DNA from: Cohaesibacter sp. ES.047
GTDB taxonomy: Bacteria > Pseudomonadota > Alphaproteobacteria > Rhizobiales > Cohaesibacteraceae
Direction of reading: 5' to 3'
NCBI RefSeq assembly: GCF_900215505.1
Contig: NZ_LT907844.1
Span: 868,001 to 932,000, forward strand
Length of the DNA stretch: 64,000 nt
Numbering within the stretch: position 1 is the stretch's first letter; every line of letters begins with the position of its first letter. Position numbers and translations under genes: made by a program. This document shows, in pieces, positions 46,366 through 55,098 of the stretch. Under the pieces are notes generated by a model. The model ran no database searches. It worked only from the letters and a program-made list of their open reading frames with translations, and was not told the DNA's origin.

Positions 46366-47325
46366 TCAGACCTGATTGGAGAGGTCTGCCAGCTTGTTGA
46401 GCTCGACATTGGCACCGCACAGGATCACCCCGACCCTTTCCCCTTTCGCCGGTTTGTAAGCACCGCTCATCAGAGCCGCAAAGGCTGTGGCACCGCCGGC
46501 TTCTGTGGCAAGGCGGTAATCGCTCCAGAGCGCGGCCTGCGCCTTGAGGATGGCGTCATCGGGGAGCCGTATCATGCCGTCCACTGTTTCGCTCGCGATG
46601 CTAAAGACCAGATCGCCGGTGCGTTTTGCGCCAAGGGAGTCGGCCGCAACACCACTGACAGGCACATCAACAGGCTTTCCTTGGGTGAGGGCGGTGGCGA
46701 GGGCTGAGGCATTCTCCGGTTCGACCCCGATGATTTTGACCCGATCAGCAAACCAGCTTGCGATGCCGGAAATCAGGCCGCCGCCACCAACCGCGACCAG
46801 CAAAGTGTCGGGAAGGTTCGCGCCCATCTGCTCATCCAGCTCGAGGCCGAGGGTGCCTTGTCCGCAAATGGTGTGGAAGCTGTCGTAGGCATGAAGGCCA
46901 ATCGCGCCGCTTTCCTGCTGATAGGTGGTGCAAAGCTCGAGGGCATCGGCAAAGCGCTCGCCCTTGACCACCACCTCGGCACCAAAGTCCCGGATGCGGT
47001 CAATTTTGGCGGGGGAGGAGATGTCGGGCACAAAGATCTTGGCCTTGATGCCAAGTTTGCTGGCGGCATAGGCAACCGCCGCGCCATGGTTGCCGCCTGA
47101 TGCGGCGGCGACACCCGAGGCGGGGACGTCCCGGCTCAAGAGATTGAAAAAGGCCCCGCGCGGTTTGAAGGATCCGGCGTGCTGGAGCATTTCAAGTTTC
47201 AAGGTCACTGGCTGCGTTGCACCATAGTGGTTGGCGTCAACCGCCATAACGGGCGTTTTGCGGATATGGGACTGGATCAGCCCGTAGGCCTTGCGGATAT
47301 CGTCGGGGGTGGGAAGTGTGTGCAT
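46366..47325 (-). CDS. Threonine/serine dehydratase (PLP fold type II)
   Basis: A 319-residue enzyme of the threonine/serine dehydratase family. The PLP lysine is in HAGSFKPRGAFFNLL, the phosphate loop is VAVGGGGLISG, and the substrate loop is AASGGNHGAA. There is no regulatory ACT domain, so it is a catabolic-type or broad-specificity deaminase, with serine racemase or diaminopropionate activity not ruled out. It starts 13 bp after the stop of the pyridoxal kinase gene, which makes the cofactor it needs. A CTGAGG/CCTCAG hairpin spans its stop codon. Confidence 0.88.
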   Translation of the reverse strand: MHTLPTPDDIRKAYGLIQSHIRKTPVMAVDANHYGATQPVTLKLEMLQHAGSFKPRGAFFNLLSRDVPASGVAAASGGNHGAAVAYAASKLGIKAKIFVPDISSPAKIDRIRDFGAEVVVKGERFADALELCTTYQQESGAIGLHAYDSFHTICGQGTLGLELDEQMGANLPDTLLVAVGGGGLISGIASWFADRVKIIGVEPENASALATALTQGKPVDVPVSGVAADSLGAKRTGDLVFSIASETVDGMIRLPDDAILKAQAALWSDYRLATEAGGATAFAALMSGAYKPAKGERVGVILCGANVELNKLADLSNQV

Positions 47326-47337
47326 CGTCTGGTCAGT

Positions 47338-48306
47338 TTACTTTTTGTGGCTTTTGGGTGGTCTGCGCAGGGTCGTAACGGTTGGGCCCGCGCCGATGGT
47401 GCGCATGTGGACCATCGCCATCGGCTGGCAGAAGCGATCGGAGAAGCGGGCGACTTCCAGATCGCGGTAGCCGTTGCGGGCAGAGCGGGAGACCACTTCG
47501 AGAATGGCACTGGAGGCCTTCTTGAGGGCCTGCTCGTCGCTCCGACCTGCGAGTTTGCCAGCAAGGAAGAGGGCCGCGATCAAATCGCCGGTGCCGCTCG
47601 GTGGATTGGGTATGGCCGGATGTTCGCACATCAAAACGCTGCTCGCCTTGTCCCCATCGCTCTTGCGCACAAGAAGATTGGCCATTGCGTTGCGCATGAG
47701 CGCGAAGGCGCTGGTGATCAGCGTCGTGTCACGCCCCAGCGCTTCGGCCTGTTTGGCAAGGCCGTCGTTGTTGGCCTCAACGCTGCCGGTCAGCCAGTTG
47801 AACTCGAAGCGATTGGGGGTGATGATGTCGGCGCGCGGGATCAAAAGCTCGCGAATAGCCTCGGCAATCGGCTGGGGGATATAAAGACCGTTTTCCTCGC
47901 CCATCACCGGATCACAGACATAAAGGGCGTTCGGATTGGCGGCCTTGAGTTTATCGATCAGGGTTGCCGTGGCTTCTACCTGTTCGACCGATCCCATATA
48001 GCCGGTCAAGATTGCTCCTAGATCAGCAAAGTCGGGATGGTTGCCAAGATCTTCAAGACCTTGGGCGAATAGCGCGGGATCAATGTGCTGGCGGGTGGAC
48101 GGGCCATGGCCGGGATGCCACGGCATGATGACTGTGGGCACTTCCCAGACCGGATGGCCCAGTCGTTCGAGGGCAAAGGCCGTGGCGCGATTGCCCACCG
48201 CACCGGTCATGACATGGGAAGAGATGACCAGAACCGCCTTTGCTGGTTCTGGCCCTTGTCCTTGTTTCCCGTTCGGATTGCCCACCGCGTCCGGACCTTC
48301 GATCAT
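47338..48306 (-). CDS. pdxY: Pyridoxal kinase
   Basis: A 322-residue ribokinase-fold enzyme that phosphorylates pyridoxal to PLP in the salvage route. Family elements are SSHVMTGAVGNRATAFALERLG near residue 30, TGYMGSVEQVE, YVCDPVMGE, TPNRFEFNWLTG, and NPPSGTGDLIAALFLA with the anion-hole GTGD and catalytic Asp. About 20 polar residues precede the fold, so the true start may be slightly downstream. It precedes the PLP-dependent dehydratase by 13 bp and is probably co-transcribed. Confidence 0.88.
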   Translation of the reverse strand: MIEGPDAVGNPNGKQGQGPEPAKAVLVISSHVMTGAVGNRATAFALERLGHPVWEVPTVIMPWHPGHGPSTRQHIDPALFAQGLEDLGNHPDFADLGAILTGYMGSVEQVEATATLIDKLKAANPNALYVCDPVMGEENGLYIPQPIAEAIRELLIPRADIITPNRFEFNWLTGSVEANNDGLAKQAEALGRDTTLITSAFALMRNAMANLLVRKSDGDKASSVLMCEHPAIPNPPSGTGDLIAALFLAGKLAGRSDEQALKKASSAILEVVSRSARNGYRDLEVARFSDRFCQPMAMVHMRTIGAGPTVTTLRRPPKSHKK

Positions 48307-48341
48307 GCTGATACCCGTCTTGATGCCCGGACGGAAGACGT

Positions 48342-49514
48342 TCAGATGACGTTGAGTTCCTTGACCGGTTTGTTGTTTGCTACCCTTTCATAACCGAAAA
48401 TCGAGGGATCAAGCGAGCGATATTCGCCGTGCAGGAACAGTTCTCCAACGGCGAGGCCCACGCCTGGTGCATGTTGCAGTCCATGACCGGAAAAGCCGGC
48501 TGCGATATAAAAGTTGGAGATTTCGGGGTGAGCACCGATCACGGCGTTCTGATCAAGGGTGCAATATTCGTAGTGGCCGGCCCACGCGTTGACCATCTTG
48601 ATGGCATCAAAGCCGGGCATGCGCTCGTAAAGCGTTGGCCAGATGACTTCTTCGAACAGGTCATAGTGCGGATCGACATCGTCAAGGGCAACGGCGAGAT
48701 CGCGATCCGCTCCCGGGCCGATGCCTGAGATGAAATAGTCGCCCTCTGGCCGGATATAAAGCCCGGACGGGTCCACCAGCAGTGGCATGCCGGGGTGCGG
48801 GGTCTTGCAGTCAATCACGAAGATCGTGCGCTTGCGCGCTTCGATCGGCAATGGGATGTTGAGCATGGCGGCGATACGACCGGCGTTTGGGCCGGCGCAG
48901 TTGGCTGCAGCACCGCAAGCAATGGTGTCGCCGGAGGCAAGCTTGACCGCGGTGACCTTGTTGCCTTCTTTTTCAATGCCGACCACCTCATCCTTGATGT
49001 AGGTCGCGCCTGCGGCAATTGCGCCCTTGCGGACCAGATCGAGCAGCATGTGGGCGTCGAACCAGCCTTCGCCGGTTACACCCAGACTGCCCGCCGCCAG
49101 ATCATCCGTGTTGAGCCATGGATATTTTGACTTCAAGTCATCAGGAGAGAGCAGAGCGACATCTGCCCCCATCTCGATCTGGGTCTTGTGGTTGCCTTCA
49201 AGGATCGGCACACCCGCTTCACTGGCCAGCAACAGATAGCCGCCTTCGTGGAAACCGATGTCAGCCTCCGGTCCGAAGCGTTCTTTCAATTGCTTGATGA
49301 ACTTGAGGCCGAACTGGGAGAGAAGGATATTCTCGGGGGTCGAGAACTGCTGGCGGATTGACGCAGCCGAGAGCGTTGTCGAGCTGAAGGCGTATGTGGG
49401 GTCTTTTTCCACCACCACAACCGAACCCGTAAAGCCGAGGTCTTTTTTCAAAAAATAGGCAAGGCACGAGCCCATGATGGCTCCGCCGATGATGACCAGA
49501 TCTGCTTTTGTCAT
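48342..49514 (-). CDS. FAD-dependent oxidoreductase, DAO family
   Basis: A 390-residue flavoprotein of the D-amino-acid oxidase / sarcosine oxidase superfamily. It opens with the FAD-binding DLVIIGGAIMGSCLAYFL (about residues 4-21), then SSTTLSAASIRQQFS, GGYLLLAS, GEGWFDAHMLLDLV, and a C-terminal IAAGFSGHGLQHAPGVGLAV that closes over the flavin. The amine substrate cannot be told. It lies 35 bp upstream of the pyridoxal kinase gene on the same strand, so the three genes may form one amino-acid catabolic operon. Confidence 0.88.
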   Translation of the reverse strand: MTKADLVIIGGAIMGSCLAYFLKKDLGFTGSVVVVEKDPTYAFSSTTLSAASIRQQFSTPENILLSQFGLKFIKQLKERFGPEADIGFHEGGYLLLASEAGVPILEGNHKTQIEMGADVALLSPDDLKSKYPWLNTDDLAAGSLGVTGEGWFDAHMLLDLVRKGAIAAGATYIKDEVVGIEKEGNKVTAVKLASGDTIACGAAANCAGPNAGRIAAMLNIPLPIEARKRTIFVIDCKTPHPGMPLLVDPSGLYIRPEGDYFISGIGPGADRDLAVALDDVDPHYDLFEEVIWPTLYERMPGFDAIKMVNAWAGHYEYCTLDQNAVIGAHPEISNFYIAAGFSGHGLQHAPGVGLAVGELFLHGEYRSLDPSIFGYERVANNKPVKELNVI

Positions 49515-49663
49515 TGTTTTTCTTGGTCCGCTCTGTTGTTGGTTCGTCTTATTATTAGGTGATTGACGTTCTGTGATTGGCCTAAAAGGGGGGGTGGTTC
49601 AAGGCGAGATTGTTGGTTATCTAATCGCGCTCGTCTATTGTCTTGATGATTGGAGAAATTTCA

Positions 49664-50551
49664 ATGGCCTTCCGACCGCGCCGCACTGCTCTTTATATGC
49701 CCGGATCTAACGCGCGGGCACTCGAAAAAGCACGTAGTATCGATGTGGACGTCCTGCTTCTTGATCTTGAGGATTCGGTTGCGCCCGACAAGAAGGACGA
49801 AGCGCGAGAGCAGGTTGCAGATGCGGTGATGTCCGGTGGTTTTGGCTATCGCGAAGTTGTTGTCCGGATGAACGGCATGGATACCCAATGGGGGGAGGCC
49901 GATCTGGAAACGATCATCAAGGCCAAGCCCGACGCGGTTCTGGTGCCCAAGGTCGGCAGTGCCGAAGATGTGTATGTCATCGGACGCAAGCTGAACGACG
50001 CCGGAGCGGAGCAGGATCTGAAAATCTGGGCCATGATGGAGACCCCCGGAGCGATGCTGCGAGCGGCTGAAATCGCCGGGGCAACAATGGAGTATCATGG
50101 CCGTCGTCTATCCTGTTTTGTCATGGGAACCAATGACTTGGCCAAGGAGTCCCGCGCCCGGATGGTGCCCGGACGTGCCCCAATGATGCCGTGGCTGATG
50201 CAATGCCTCGCCGCGGCACGCGCCTATGATCTCGACATCCTTGACGGCGTCTACAACAATTTCAGCGACCTTGAGGGTTTTGTTGCCGAATGCGAGCAGG
50301 GCGCCGAGATGGGCATGGACGGCAAGACCGTGATCCATCCCAAACAGGCCGCGGACTGCAACCGCATTTTCTCGCCAGACGAAGCGGAAATTGAATGGAG
50401 CCGCGAAGTCATTACCGCTTTCGATGCGCCGGAAAATCTGTCAAAGAATGTCATGACGATCAACGGCAAGATGGTCGAGCGACTGCATGCGGACATGGCG
50501 CGCCGGGTGGTTCAGATCGCCGAGGCCATCACGAAGCGGGATGAGCAATAG
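49664..50551 (+). CDS. HpcH/HpaI-type CoA ester lyase, (3S)-malyl-CoA thioesterase (Mcl2)-like
   Basis: A 295-residue TIM-barrel enzyme of the citrate-lyase beta family. From memory it aligns well with Rhodobacter Mcl2: ALYMPGSNARALEKARS at the start, LLLDLEDSVAPDKKDEAR with metal-binding acids, VRMNGMDTQWGEAD, KIWAMMETPGAML with the second metal Glu, VMGTNDLAKE and MDGKTVIHPKQ. Mcl2 hydrolyses (3S)-malyl-CoA; a lyase activity on malyl- or citramalyl-CoA is the alternative. The ATG at 49664 has GGAG at good spacing. Together with the mesaconyl-CoA hydratase gene two genes on, it suggests the ethylmalonyl-CoA pathway. Confidence 0.85.
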   Translation: MAFRPRRTALYMPGSNARALEKARSIDVDVLLLDLEDSVAPDKKDEAREQVADAVMSGGFGYREVVVRMNGMDTQWGEADLETIIKAKPDAVLVPKVGSAEDVYVIGRKLNDAGAEQDLKIWAMMETPGAMLRAAEIAGATMEYHGRRLSCFVMGTNDLAKESRARMVPGRAPMMPWLMQCLAAARAYDLDILDGVYNNFSDLEGFVAECEQGAEMGMDGKTVIHPKQAADCNRIFSPDEAEIEWSREVITAFDAPENLSKNVMTINGKMVERLHADMARRVVQIAEAITKRDEQ

Positions 50552-50553
50552 TC

Positions 50554-50772
50554 ATGAAGGAAAAACAAAAGATCTATCGGTTTCTCACAGGTGTGGATGA
50601 TGCCGACTTCTGTCATCGGGTCACCGAGGCGCTGTCCAAGGGGTGGGAGCTGCATGGCTCGCCCTCATTGGCCTATGACGGGACTGCGGGCGTGATGAAA
50701 TGCGGGCAGGCGGTCGTCAAATATGTCGAGCCGTTCGACTACAGCCGCGACGTGATGTTGGGCGAGAAGTAG
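50554..50772 (+). CDS. DUF1737 domain protein
   Basis: A 72-residue protein nearly all made of the DUF1737 domain: YRFLTGVDDADFCHRVTEAL, then KGWELHGSPSLAYD, and MKCGQAVVKYVE. The function is unknown. It starts two bases after the stop of the Mcl2-like gene, so the two are translationally close and certainly co-transcribed. A terminator follows. Confidence 0.88.
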   Translation: MKEKQKIYRFLTGVDDADFCHRVTEALSKGWELHGSPSLAYDGTAGVMKCGQAVVKYVEPFDYSRDVMLGEK

Positions 50773-50808
50773 CTTAGCCATCTTTCAGATCAGAGCTCTT
50801 AAAATCTA

Positions 50809-50831
50809 AGGCGGCCAATGGCCGCTTTTTT
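50809..50831 (+). terminator. Terminator after the DUF1737 gene
   Basis: GCGGCC pairs with GGCCGC around AAT, followed by seven T. It separates the Mcl2-like/DUF1737 pair from the mesaconyl-CoA hydratase gene. Confidence 0.85.
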
Positions 50832-50941
50832 GTGGCCTCATCCTTTCCTCCAAATGACAGCTATGCTGCGCTGCAATATTGTGGGGCAATGGAGCGCTTG
50901 CCAGAACAATAACGATGGCAGCGGGCGCAAGGGGGAATAGC

Positions 50942-51991
50942 ATGAGCAAGACCAATCCGGGCAATTATTTCGAAGATTTTTCGATTGGACAGGAGATCCG
51001 GCACGCGACGCCGCGGACCATTACTGCTGGCGATGTCTCTCTCTATACTGCGCTTTATGGATCGCGGTTTGCCGTGCAGAGTTCGGACGCCTTTGCGCAA
51101 GGCATCGGCTATGAGCAGGCTCCGGTTGATGATCTTTTGGTTTTTCACATCGTGTTCGGCAAGTCTGTGCCCGACATTTCGCTCAATGCCGTGGCTAATC
51201 TGGGCTATGCGGGGTGCCGGTTTCTGTTGCCGGTGTTTCCCGGCGACAGTCTCACGGCGATCTCGGACGTTATCGGGCTGAAGGAGAATTCCAACGGTCA
51301 GACCGGTGTTGTCTATGTCCGGACCCATGGGGTCAATCAGCGCGACGAGACAGTGCTGGACTATGTGCGCTGGGTGATGGTGCGCAAGAAGGATCCGGCG
51401 GCGCCGACCGGTCACGATGAAATTCCGGTCCTGCCTGCTGCGCTTGAGGCAGACGGACTTGGCGATGCCGTGCCGGTGCTTGATAAGGAGGGCTATGACA
51501 CGGATCTGTCCGGTTCCTTATTCAAATGGGCGGATTATGAGATTGGCGAACGGATCGATCATGTTGATGGCATGACGGTGGAGGAAGCCGAGCATCAGAT
51601 GGCGACGCGCCTGTTCCAGAATACGGCGAAAGTACATTTCAACCATTTCACGGAAGGTAAGGGACGGTTCGGGCGCCGTCTTATTTATGGCGGGCATGTC
51701 ATCTCGCTGGCCCGGGCACTCAGCTTCAATGGGCTTGGCAATGCTTTCCATGTTGCTGCCATCAATGGAGGACGACATGTCGCGCCCCTGTTTGCCGGAG
51801 ACACGGTCTTTGCCTGGTCGGAGATTCTGGACAAGGCAGAGCTGCCTGCTCGAAAAGATGTCGGGGCGCTTCGCCTCCGTTTGATTGCGACGAAGGACCA
51901 TCCGTGCGACAGTTTCCCTTATAAATCGGATGATGGTTTTGATTCTTCTGTTGTTCTGGATCTGGATCTGTGGGTGTTGCTGCCGCGCTGA
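50942..51991 (+). CDS. mch: Mesaconyl-CoA hydratase (beta-methylmalyl-CoA dehydratase)
   Basis: A 349-residue protein with two MaoC-like hot-dog halves, matching Rhodobacter Mch almost along its length: KTNPGNYFEDFSIGQEI, HATPRTITAGDVSLYTALYG, VFHIVFGKSVPDISLNA, NLGYAGCRFL, then HVDGMTVEEAEHQMATRL, GRRLIYGGHVISLAR and SFNGLGNAF. It hydrates mesaconyl-CoA to beta-methylmalyl-CoA in the ethylmalonyl-CoA pathway for C2 assimilation. GGGGGAA before the ATG at 50942 sets the start. It lies just upstream of sdhCDAB. The other pathway genes (ccr, ecm, mcd) are not in the window. Confidence 0.9.
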   Translation: MSKTNPGNYFEDFSIGQEIRHATPRTITAGDVSLYTALYGSRFAVQSSDAFAQGIGYEQAPVDDLLVFHIVFGKSVPDISLNAVANLGYAGCRFLLPVFPGDSLTAISDVIGLKENSNGQTGVVYVRTHGVNQRDETVLDYVRWVMVRKKDPAAPTGHDEIPVLPAALEADGLGDAVPVLDKEGYDTDLSGSLFKWADYEIGERIDHVDGMTVEEAEHQMATRLFQNTAKVHFNHFTEGKGRFGRRLIYGGHVISLARALSFNGLGNAFHVAAINGGRHVAPLFAGDTVFAWSEILDKAELPARKDVGALRLRLIATKDHPCDSFPYKSDDGFDSSVVLDLDLWVLLPR

Positions 51992-52340
51992 TCGGCAGAC
52001 GGGCGCGATGGCAAGCACCGCCGAGCGTCACGGATCGCAAAGCGAGACAATTGTGAAAATGCCTGCCAGATTTGCGAAATGTCATATCGTGACCAGATAA
52101 CAGACCCTACTATCCGCCGCGTTCTGGTATGTTTCCCGTTGATAGTATGGACTAACCATTTGCTTGATTTACGGGGCGTTAAGTGGGCGTCTCGTTCTTA
52201 GGGGTACTTTAGGTGAAGTTCCCTGATTTCACTCGCCGATGGCTTTGACCATGAGTCAATTTGCCGTTATGACAACAGGCATGCGAACCAGATCCTTGGT
52301 TACCTTTTCGCAAGCGTCACCTGTCGAGGACCGAAAAATT
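51992..52340. other. sdhCDAB promoter/leader region
   Basis: This 349-bp gap carries no credible ORF; the frame of sdhC stays open back to 52239 but without family similarity. Two structures stand out: GTGAA/TTCAC around 52213-52232 and an operator-like inverted repeat at 52245-52259. Confidence 0.5.
52245..52259. promoter_or_regulatory. Inverted repeat TTGAC-N5-GTCAA upstream of sdhC
   Basis: TTGACCATGAGTCAA is a perfect 5-5 inverted repeat with a 5-base spacer, 82 bp before the sdhC ATG. It could be the site of a dimeric regulator; none is identified. Confidence 0.35.
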
Positions 52341-52745
52341 ATGACAGACGTCGACCTGAAGGGCAAACGCCCGATCTCCCCTCACGTTCAGCACGGTGCC
52401 TATAAGGTCACCATGTCGATGGCGGTATCCATCAGCCATCGTCTCAGCGGCTCGGCCGCTTATGCTGGTACACTCTTTCTTGCCTATTGGCTGCTCGCTC
52501 TGGCGACCGGCCCCGAAGCGTTCGAAACGGCGCAGATGCTCTGGGGTTCTATCCTCGGTCGTCTCGTGATGTTCGGCTTCACCTGGGCTTTGGTACACCA
52601 CCTTCTGGGTGGCCTGCGCCACTTCATCTGGGATATCCCCGCGATGATGGAAAAGCCGCAGATCGAATTCCTCTATCTTGCAACCGTGATCGGTGGCGTG
52701 GTTCTGACCGTGCTTATCTGGATCATCGGTTACTCGGTAATGTAG
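52341..52745 (+). CDS. sdhC: Succinate dehydrogenase cytochrome b556 subunit
   Basis: A 134-residue inner-membrane subunit with three helices that anchors SdhAB and binds haem b and ubiquinone together with SdhD. RPISPHVQHGAYKVTMSMAV precedes the first helix; SISHRLSGSAAYAG and LVHHLLGGLRHFIWD hold the typical quinone-site Ser/Arg and haem-ligand His. The ATG at 52341 gives the family length; earlier in-frame starts would add an unrelated 34 residues. It is first of sdhCDAB; sdhD follows 13 bp later. Confidence 0.95.
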   Translation: MTDVDLKGKRPISPHVQHGAYKVTMSMAVSISHRLSGSAAYAGTLFLAYWLLALATGPEAFETAQMLWGSILGRLVMFGFTWALVHHLLGGLRHFIWDIPAMMEKPQIEFLYLATVIGGVVLTVLIWIIGYSVM

Positions 52746-52758
52746 GCGGGAGAGAGAA

Positions 52759-53133
52759 ATGAAAACACCAACCAAAATCATTCGAGGCCTTGGTACAACG
52801 CACCACGGTACCGAACATCACTGGATGATGCGTATTACGTCCGTGCTTCTCGTGCCGCTCGTCATTGCCTTCATCTTTATCATCATTTCCGCTCTTGGCT
52901 CTGATTATCAAAGCGCGCGTGCGCTGGTCGGCAATCCGATTGTCGCTGTGCTGCTGCTGCTGTTTTTCGTTGTCGGCGGGTTTCACATGCACTCAGGTGT
53001 TCAGACCATCACCGAGGACTATCTGCAGAATCAGCTGTTTCGTACCCTCGCGAAGATCGGCAATACCATCTTCTCGCTGTTTGCCTGTGCCGCCTGTGTC
53101 TTTGCGGTGCTAAAAGTGTCCTTTGGGGGTTAA
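52759..53133 (+). CDS. sdhD: Succinate dehydrogenase hydrophobic membrane anchor
   Basis: A 124-residue membrane protein with three helices. Family signs are [19 protein letters not shown] at residues 10-28, which lies before the first helix, and [15 protein letters not shown] after the second, including the haem-ligand histidine and quinone-site residues. GGAGAGAG lies a few bases before the ATG. It overlaps no neighbour; sdhA starts 7 bp after its stop. Confidence 0.93.
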   Translation: MKTPTKIIRGLGTTHHGTEHHWMMRITSVLLVPLVIAFIFIIISALGSDYQSARALVGNPIVAVLLLLFFVVGGFHMHSGVQTITEDYLQNQLFRTLAKIGNTIFSLFACAACVFAVLKVSFGG

Positions 53134-53140
53134 TGATCCG

Positions 53141-54988
53141 ATGGCCAATACCTACACTATCAACGGTCGGGCCTATGAGGTTCACGACCATTATCATGAC
53201 GTTGTTGTGGTCGGTGCCGGTGGCGCCGGTCTGCGTGCAACGCTCGGCATGGCCGAACAGGGCCTGCGTACGGCCTGCGTGACCAAGGTTTTCCCGACCC
53301 GTTCGCACACCGTGGCTGCACAGGGCGGCATCGCTGCTTCCCTGCAGAACATGGGGCCGGACAGCTGGCAGTGGCACATGTACGACACCGTCAAGGGGTC
53401 GGACTGGCTCGGCGATACCGATGCCATGGAATATCTGGCTCGCGAAGCGCCCAAGGCTGTTTACGAACTTGAGCATTATGGCGTGCCCTTCTCGCGTACC
53501 GAAGAAGGCAAGATCTATCAGCGTCCGTTCGGTGGTCACATGCAGAACTACGGTGAAGGTCCTGCTGTGCAGCGCACCTGTGCTGCTGCTGACCGGACCG
53601 GCCACGCGATCCTGCACACCCTTTATGGTCAGTCGATCCGCCACAAGGCCGAGTTCTACATCGAATATTTCGCGATGGACCTCATGATGAGCGAAGACGG
53701 TGTCTGCGAAGGCATCGTGGCTTGGAACCTTGATGACGGCACCATCCATCGCTTCAACGCCAAAATGGTCGTTCTGGCCACCGGTGGTTATGGCCGCGCC
53801 TACTTCTCGGCAACCTCTGCCCACACCATCACCGGTGACGGCAATGCCATGATCGCCCGTGCCGGCCTGCCTCTGCAGGACATGGAGTTCGTTCAGTTCC
53901 ACCCAACCGGTATCTACGGCGCAGGCTGTCTGATCACGGAAGGTGTTCGCGGTGAAGGCGGCTATCTCGTCAACTCCGAAGGCGAACGCTTCATGGAGCG
54001 GTATGCACCGAGCGCCAAGGACCTTGCGTCCCGCGACGTTGTCTCGCGCTGCATGACCATCGAAATCCGTGAAGGCCGCGGTGTTGGCCCGAACAAGGAT
54101 CACATCTTCCTGCATCTGGATCACCTTGATCCGGACATTCTGGCAGAACGTCTGCCGGGTATTTCCGAATCAGCTGAAATCTTCGCCGGTGTGGATGTGA
54201 CCAAGGACCCGATTCCGGTTCTGCCAACCGTTCACTACAATATGGGCGGCATTCCGACCAACTATTGGGGCGAAGTGCTCAACCCGACAGCAGAAGATCC
54301 CAACGCGGTTGCTCCGGGCCTGATGGCTGTTGGTGAAGCAGCCTGTGCGTCGGTTCACGGTGCCAACCGTCTTGGTTCCAACTCGCTCATCGACCTTGTG
54401 GTCTTTGGTCGTGCCGCAGCCATCAAGGCGGGCCACATCATCGACCGCGAATCGGCGATGCCGACACCGAACCTTGCCTGCTTCGATAAGGTCATGGAAA
54501 ACTTCGACAAGGTCCGCCATGCAAATGGTGGCACGTCGACCGCTGACCTGCGCCTGAAAATGCAGAAGAGCATGCAGAACAACGCAGCTGTCTTCCGCAC
54601 TCAGGAAACCCTCGAGCAGGGCTGCAAGGAGATGAAAGACATCTGGGGCGACATGGCTGACATGAAAGTCACCGACCGGTCCCTGATCTGGAACTCCGAT
54701 CTGATGGAATCCCTTGAGCTTCAGAACCTGATGATCAACGCTCTTCCGACCGTTGTCGGGGCCGAGGCCCGCAAGGAAAGCCGTGGTGCCCATGCTCGTG
54801 AGGACTTTAAAGATGGTCCTCTGGGTGGTCGCGACGACGATAACTGGCGCAAGCATACGCTGGCTTGGGTAGCCGAAGATGGTGATGTCCGTCTCGACTA
54901 TCGTCCGGTGGTTCTGGATCCGCTTACCACGCTTGAAGAAGGTGGGATCGATCCGGCGAAAATTGCACCGAAAGCCCGCGTCTACTAA
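53141..54988 (+). CDS. sdhA: Succinate dehydrogenase flavoprotein subunit
   Basis: A 615-residue subunit that oxidises succinate to fumarate using covalently bound [22 protein letters not shown] is the dinucleotide fold; [15 protein letters not shown] has the FAD-linking His; [15 protein letters not shown] and [18 protein letters not shown] hold active-site residues; [20 protein letters not shown] is near the C-terminus of the FAD domain. The ATG at 53141 gives the common [14 protein letters not shown] start. A DUF1674 protein at 8.5 kb could be its assembly factor. Confidence 0.98.
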   Translation: MANTYTINGRAYEVHDHYHDVVVVGAGGAGLRATLGMAEQGLRTACVTKVFPTRSHTVAAQGGIAASLQNMGPDSWQWHMYDTVKGSDWLGDTDAMEYLAREAPKAVYELEHYGVPFSRTEEGKIYQRPFGGHMQNYGEGPAVQRTCAAADRTGHAILHTLYGQSIRHKAEFYIEYFAMDLMMSEDGVCEGIVAWNLDDGTIHRFNAKMVVLATGGYGRAYFSATSAHTITGDGNAMIARAGLPLQDMEFVQFHPTGIYGAGCLITEGVRGEGGYLVNSEGERFMERYAPSAKDLASRDVVSRCMTIEIREGRGVGPNKDHIFLHLDHLDPDILAERLPGISESAEIFAGVDVTKDPIPVLPTVHYNMGGIPTNYWGEVLNPTAEDPNAVAPGLMAVGEAACASVHGANRLGSNSLIDLVVFGRAAAIKAGHIIDRESAMPTPNLACFDKVMENFDKVRHANGGTSTADLRLKMQKSMQNNAAVFRTQETLEQGCKEMKDIWGDMADMKVTDRSLIWNSDLMESLELQNLMINALPTVVGAEARKESRGAHAREDFKDGPLGGRDDDNWRKHTLAWVAEDGDVRLDYRPVVLDPLTTLEEGGIDPAKIAPKARVY

Positions 54989-54999
54989 CAGCCCTTGTT

Positions 55000-55024
55000 G
55001 TCGGACAGCGTCAAGCTGTCCGAC
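55000..55024 (+). promoter_or_regulatory. Intercistronic hairpin between sdhA and sdhB
   Basis: GTCGGACAGC pairs perfectly with GCTGTCCGAC around GTCAA (10-bp stem, 5-base loop), 11 bp after the sdhA stop. A short CTTTTC follows, too weak for an efficient terminator. It could trim or stabilise mRNA ends and set the sdhB level. Confidence 0.6.
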
Positions 55025-55098
55025 CTTTTCCGAATTGGATGCCCGGATGACCGCCAGACCAGCGGGACGGGCGAGACCCGAATGAACGGAGCGAAAAG

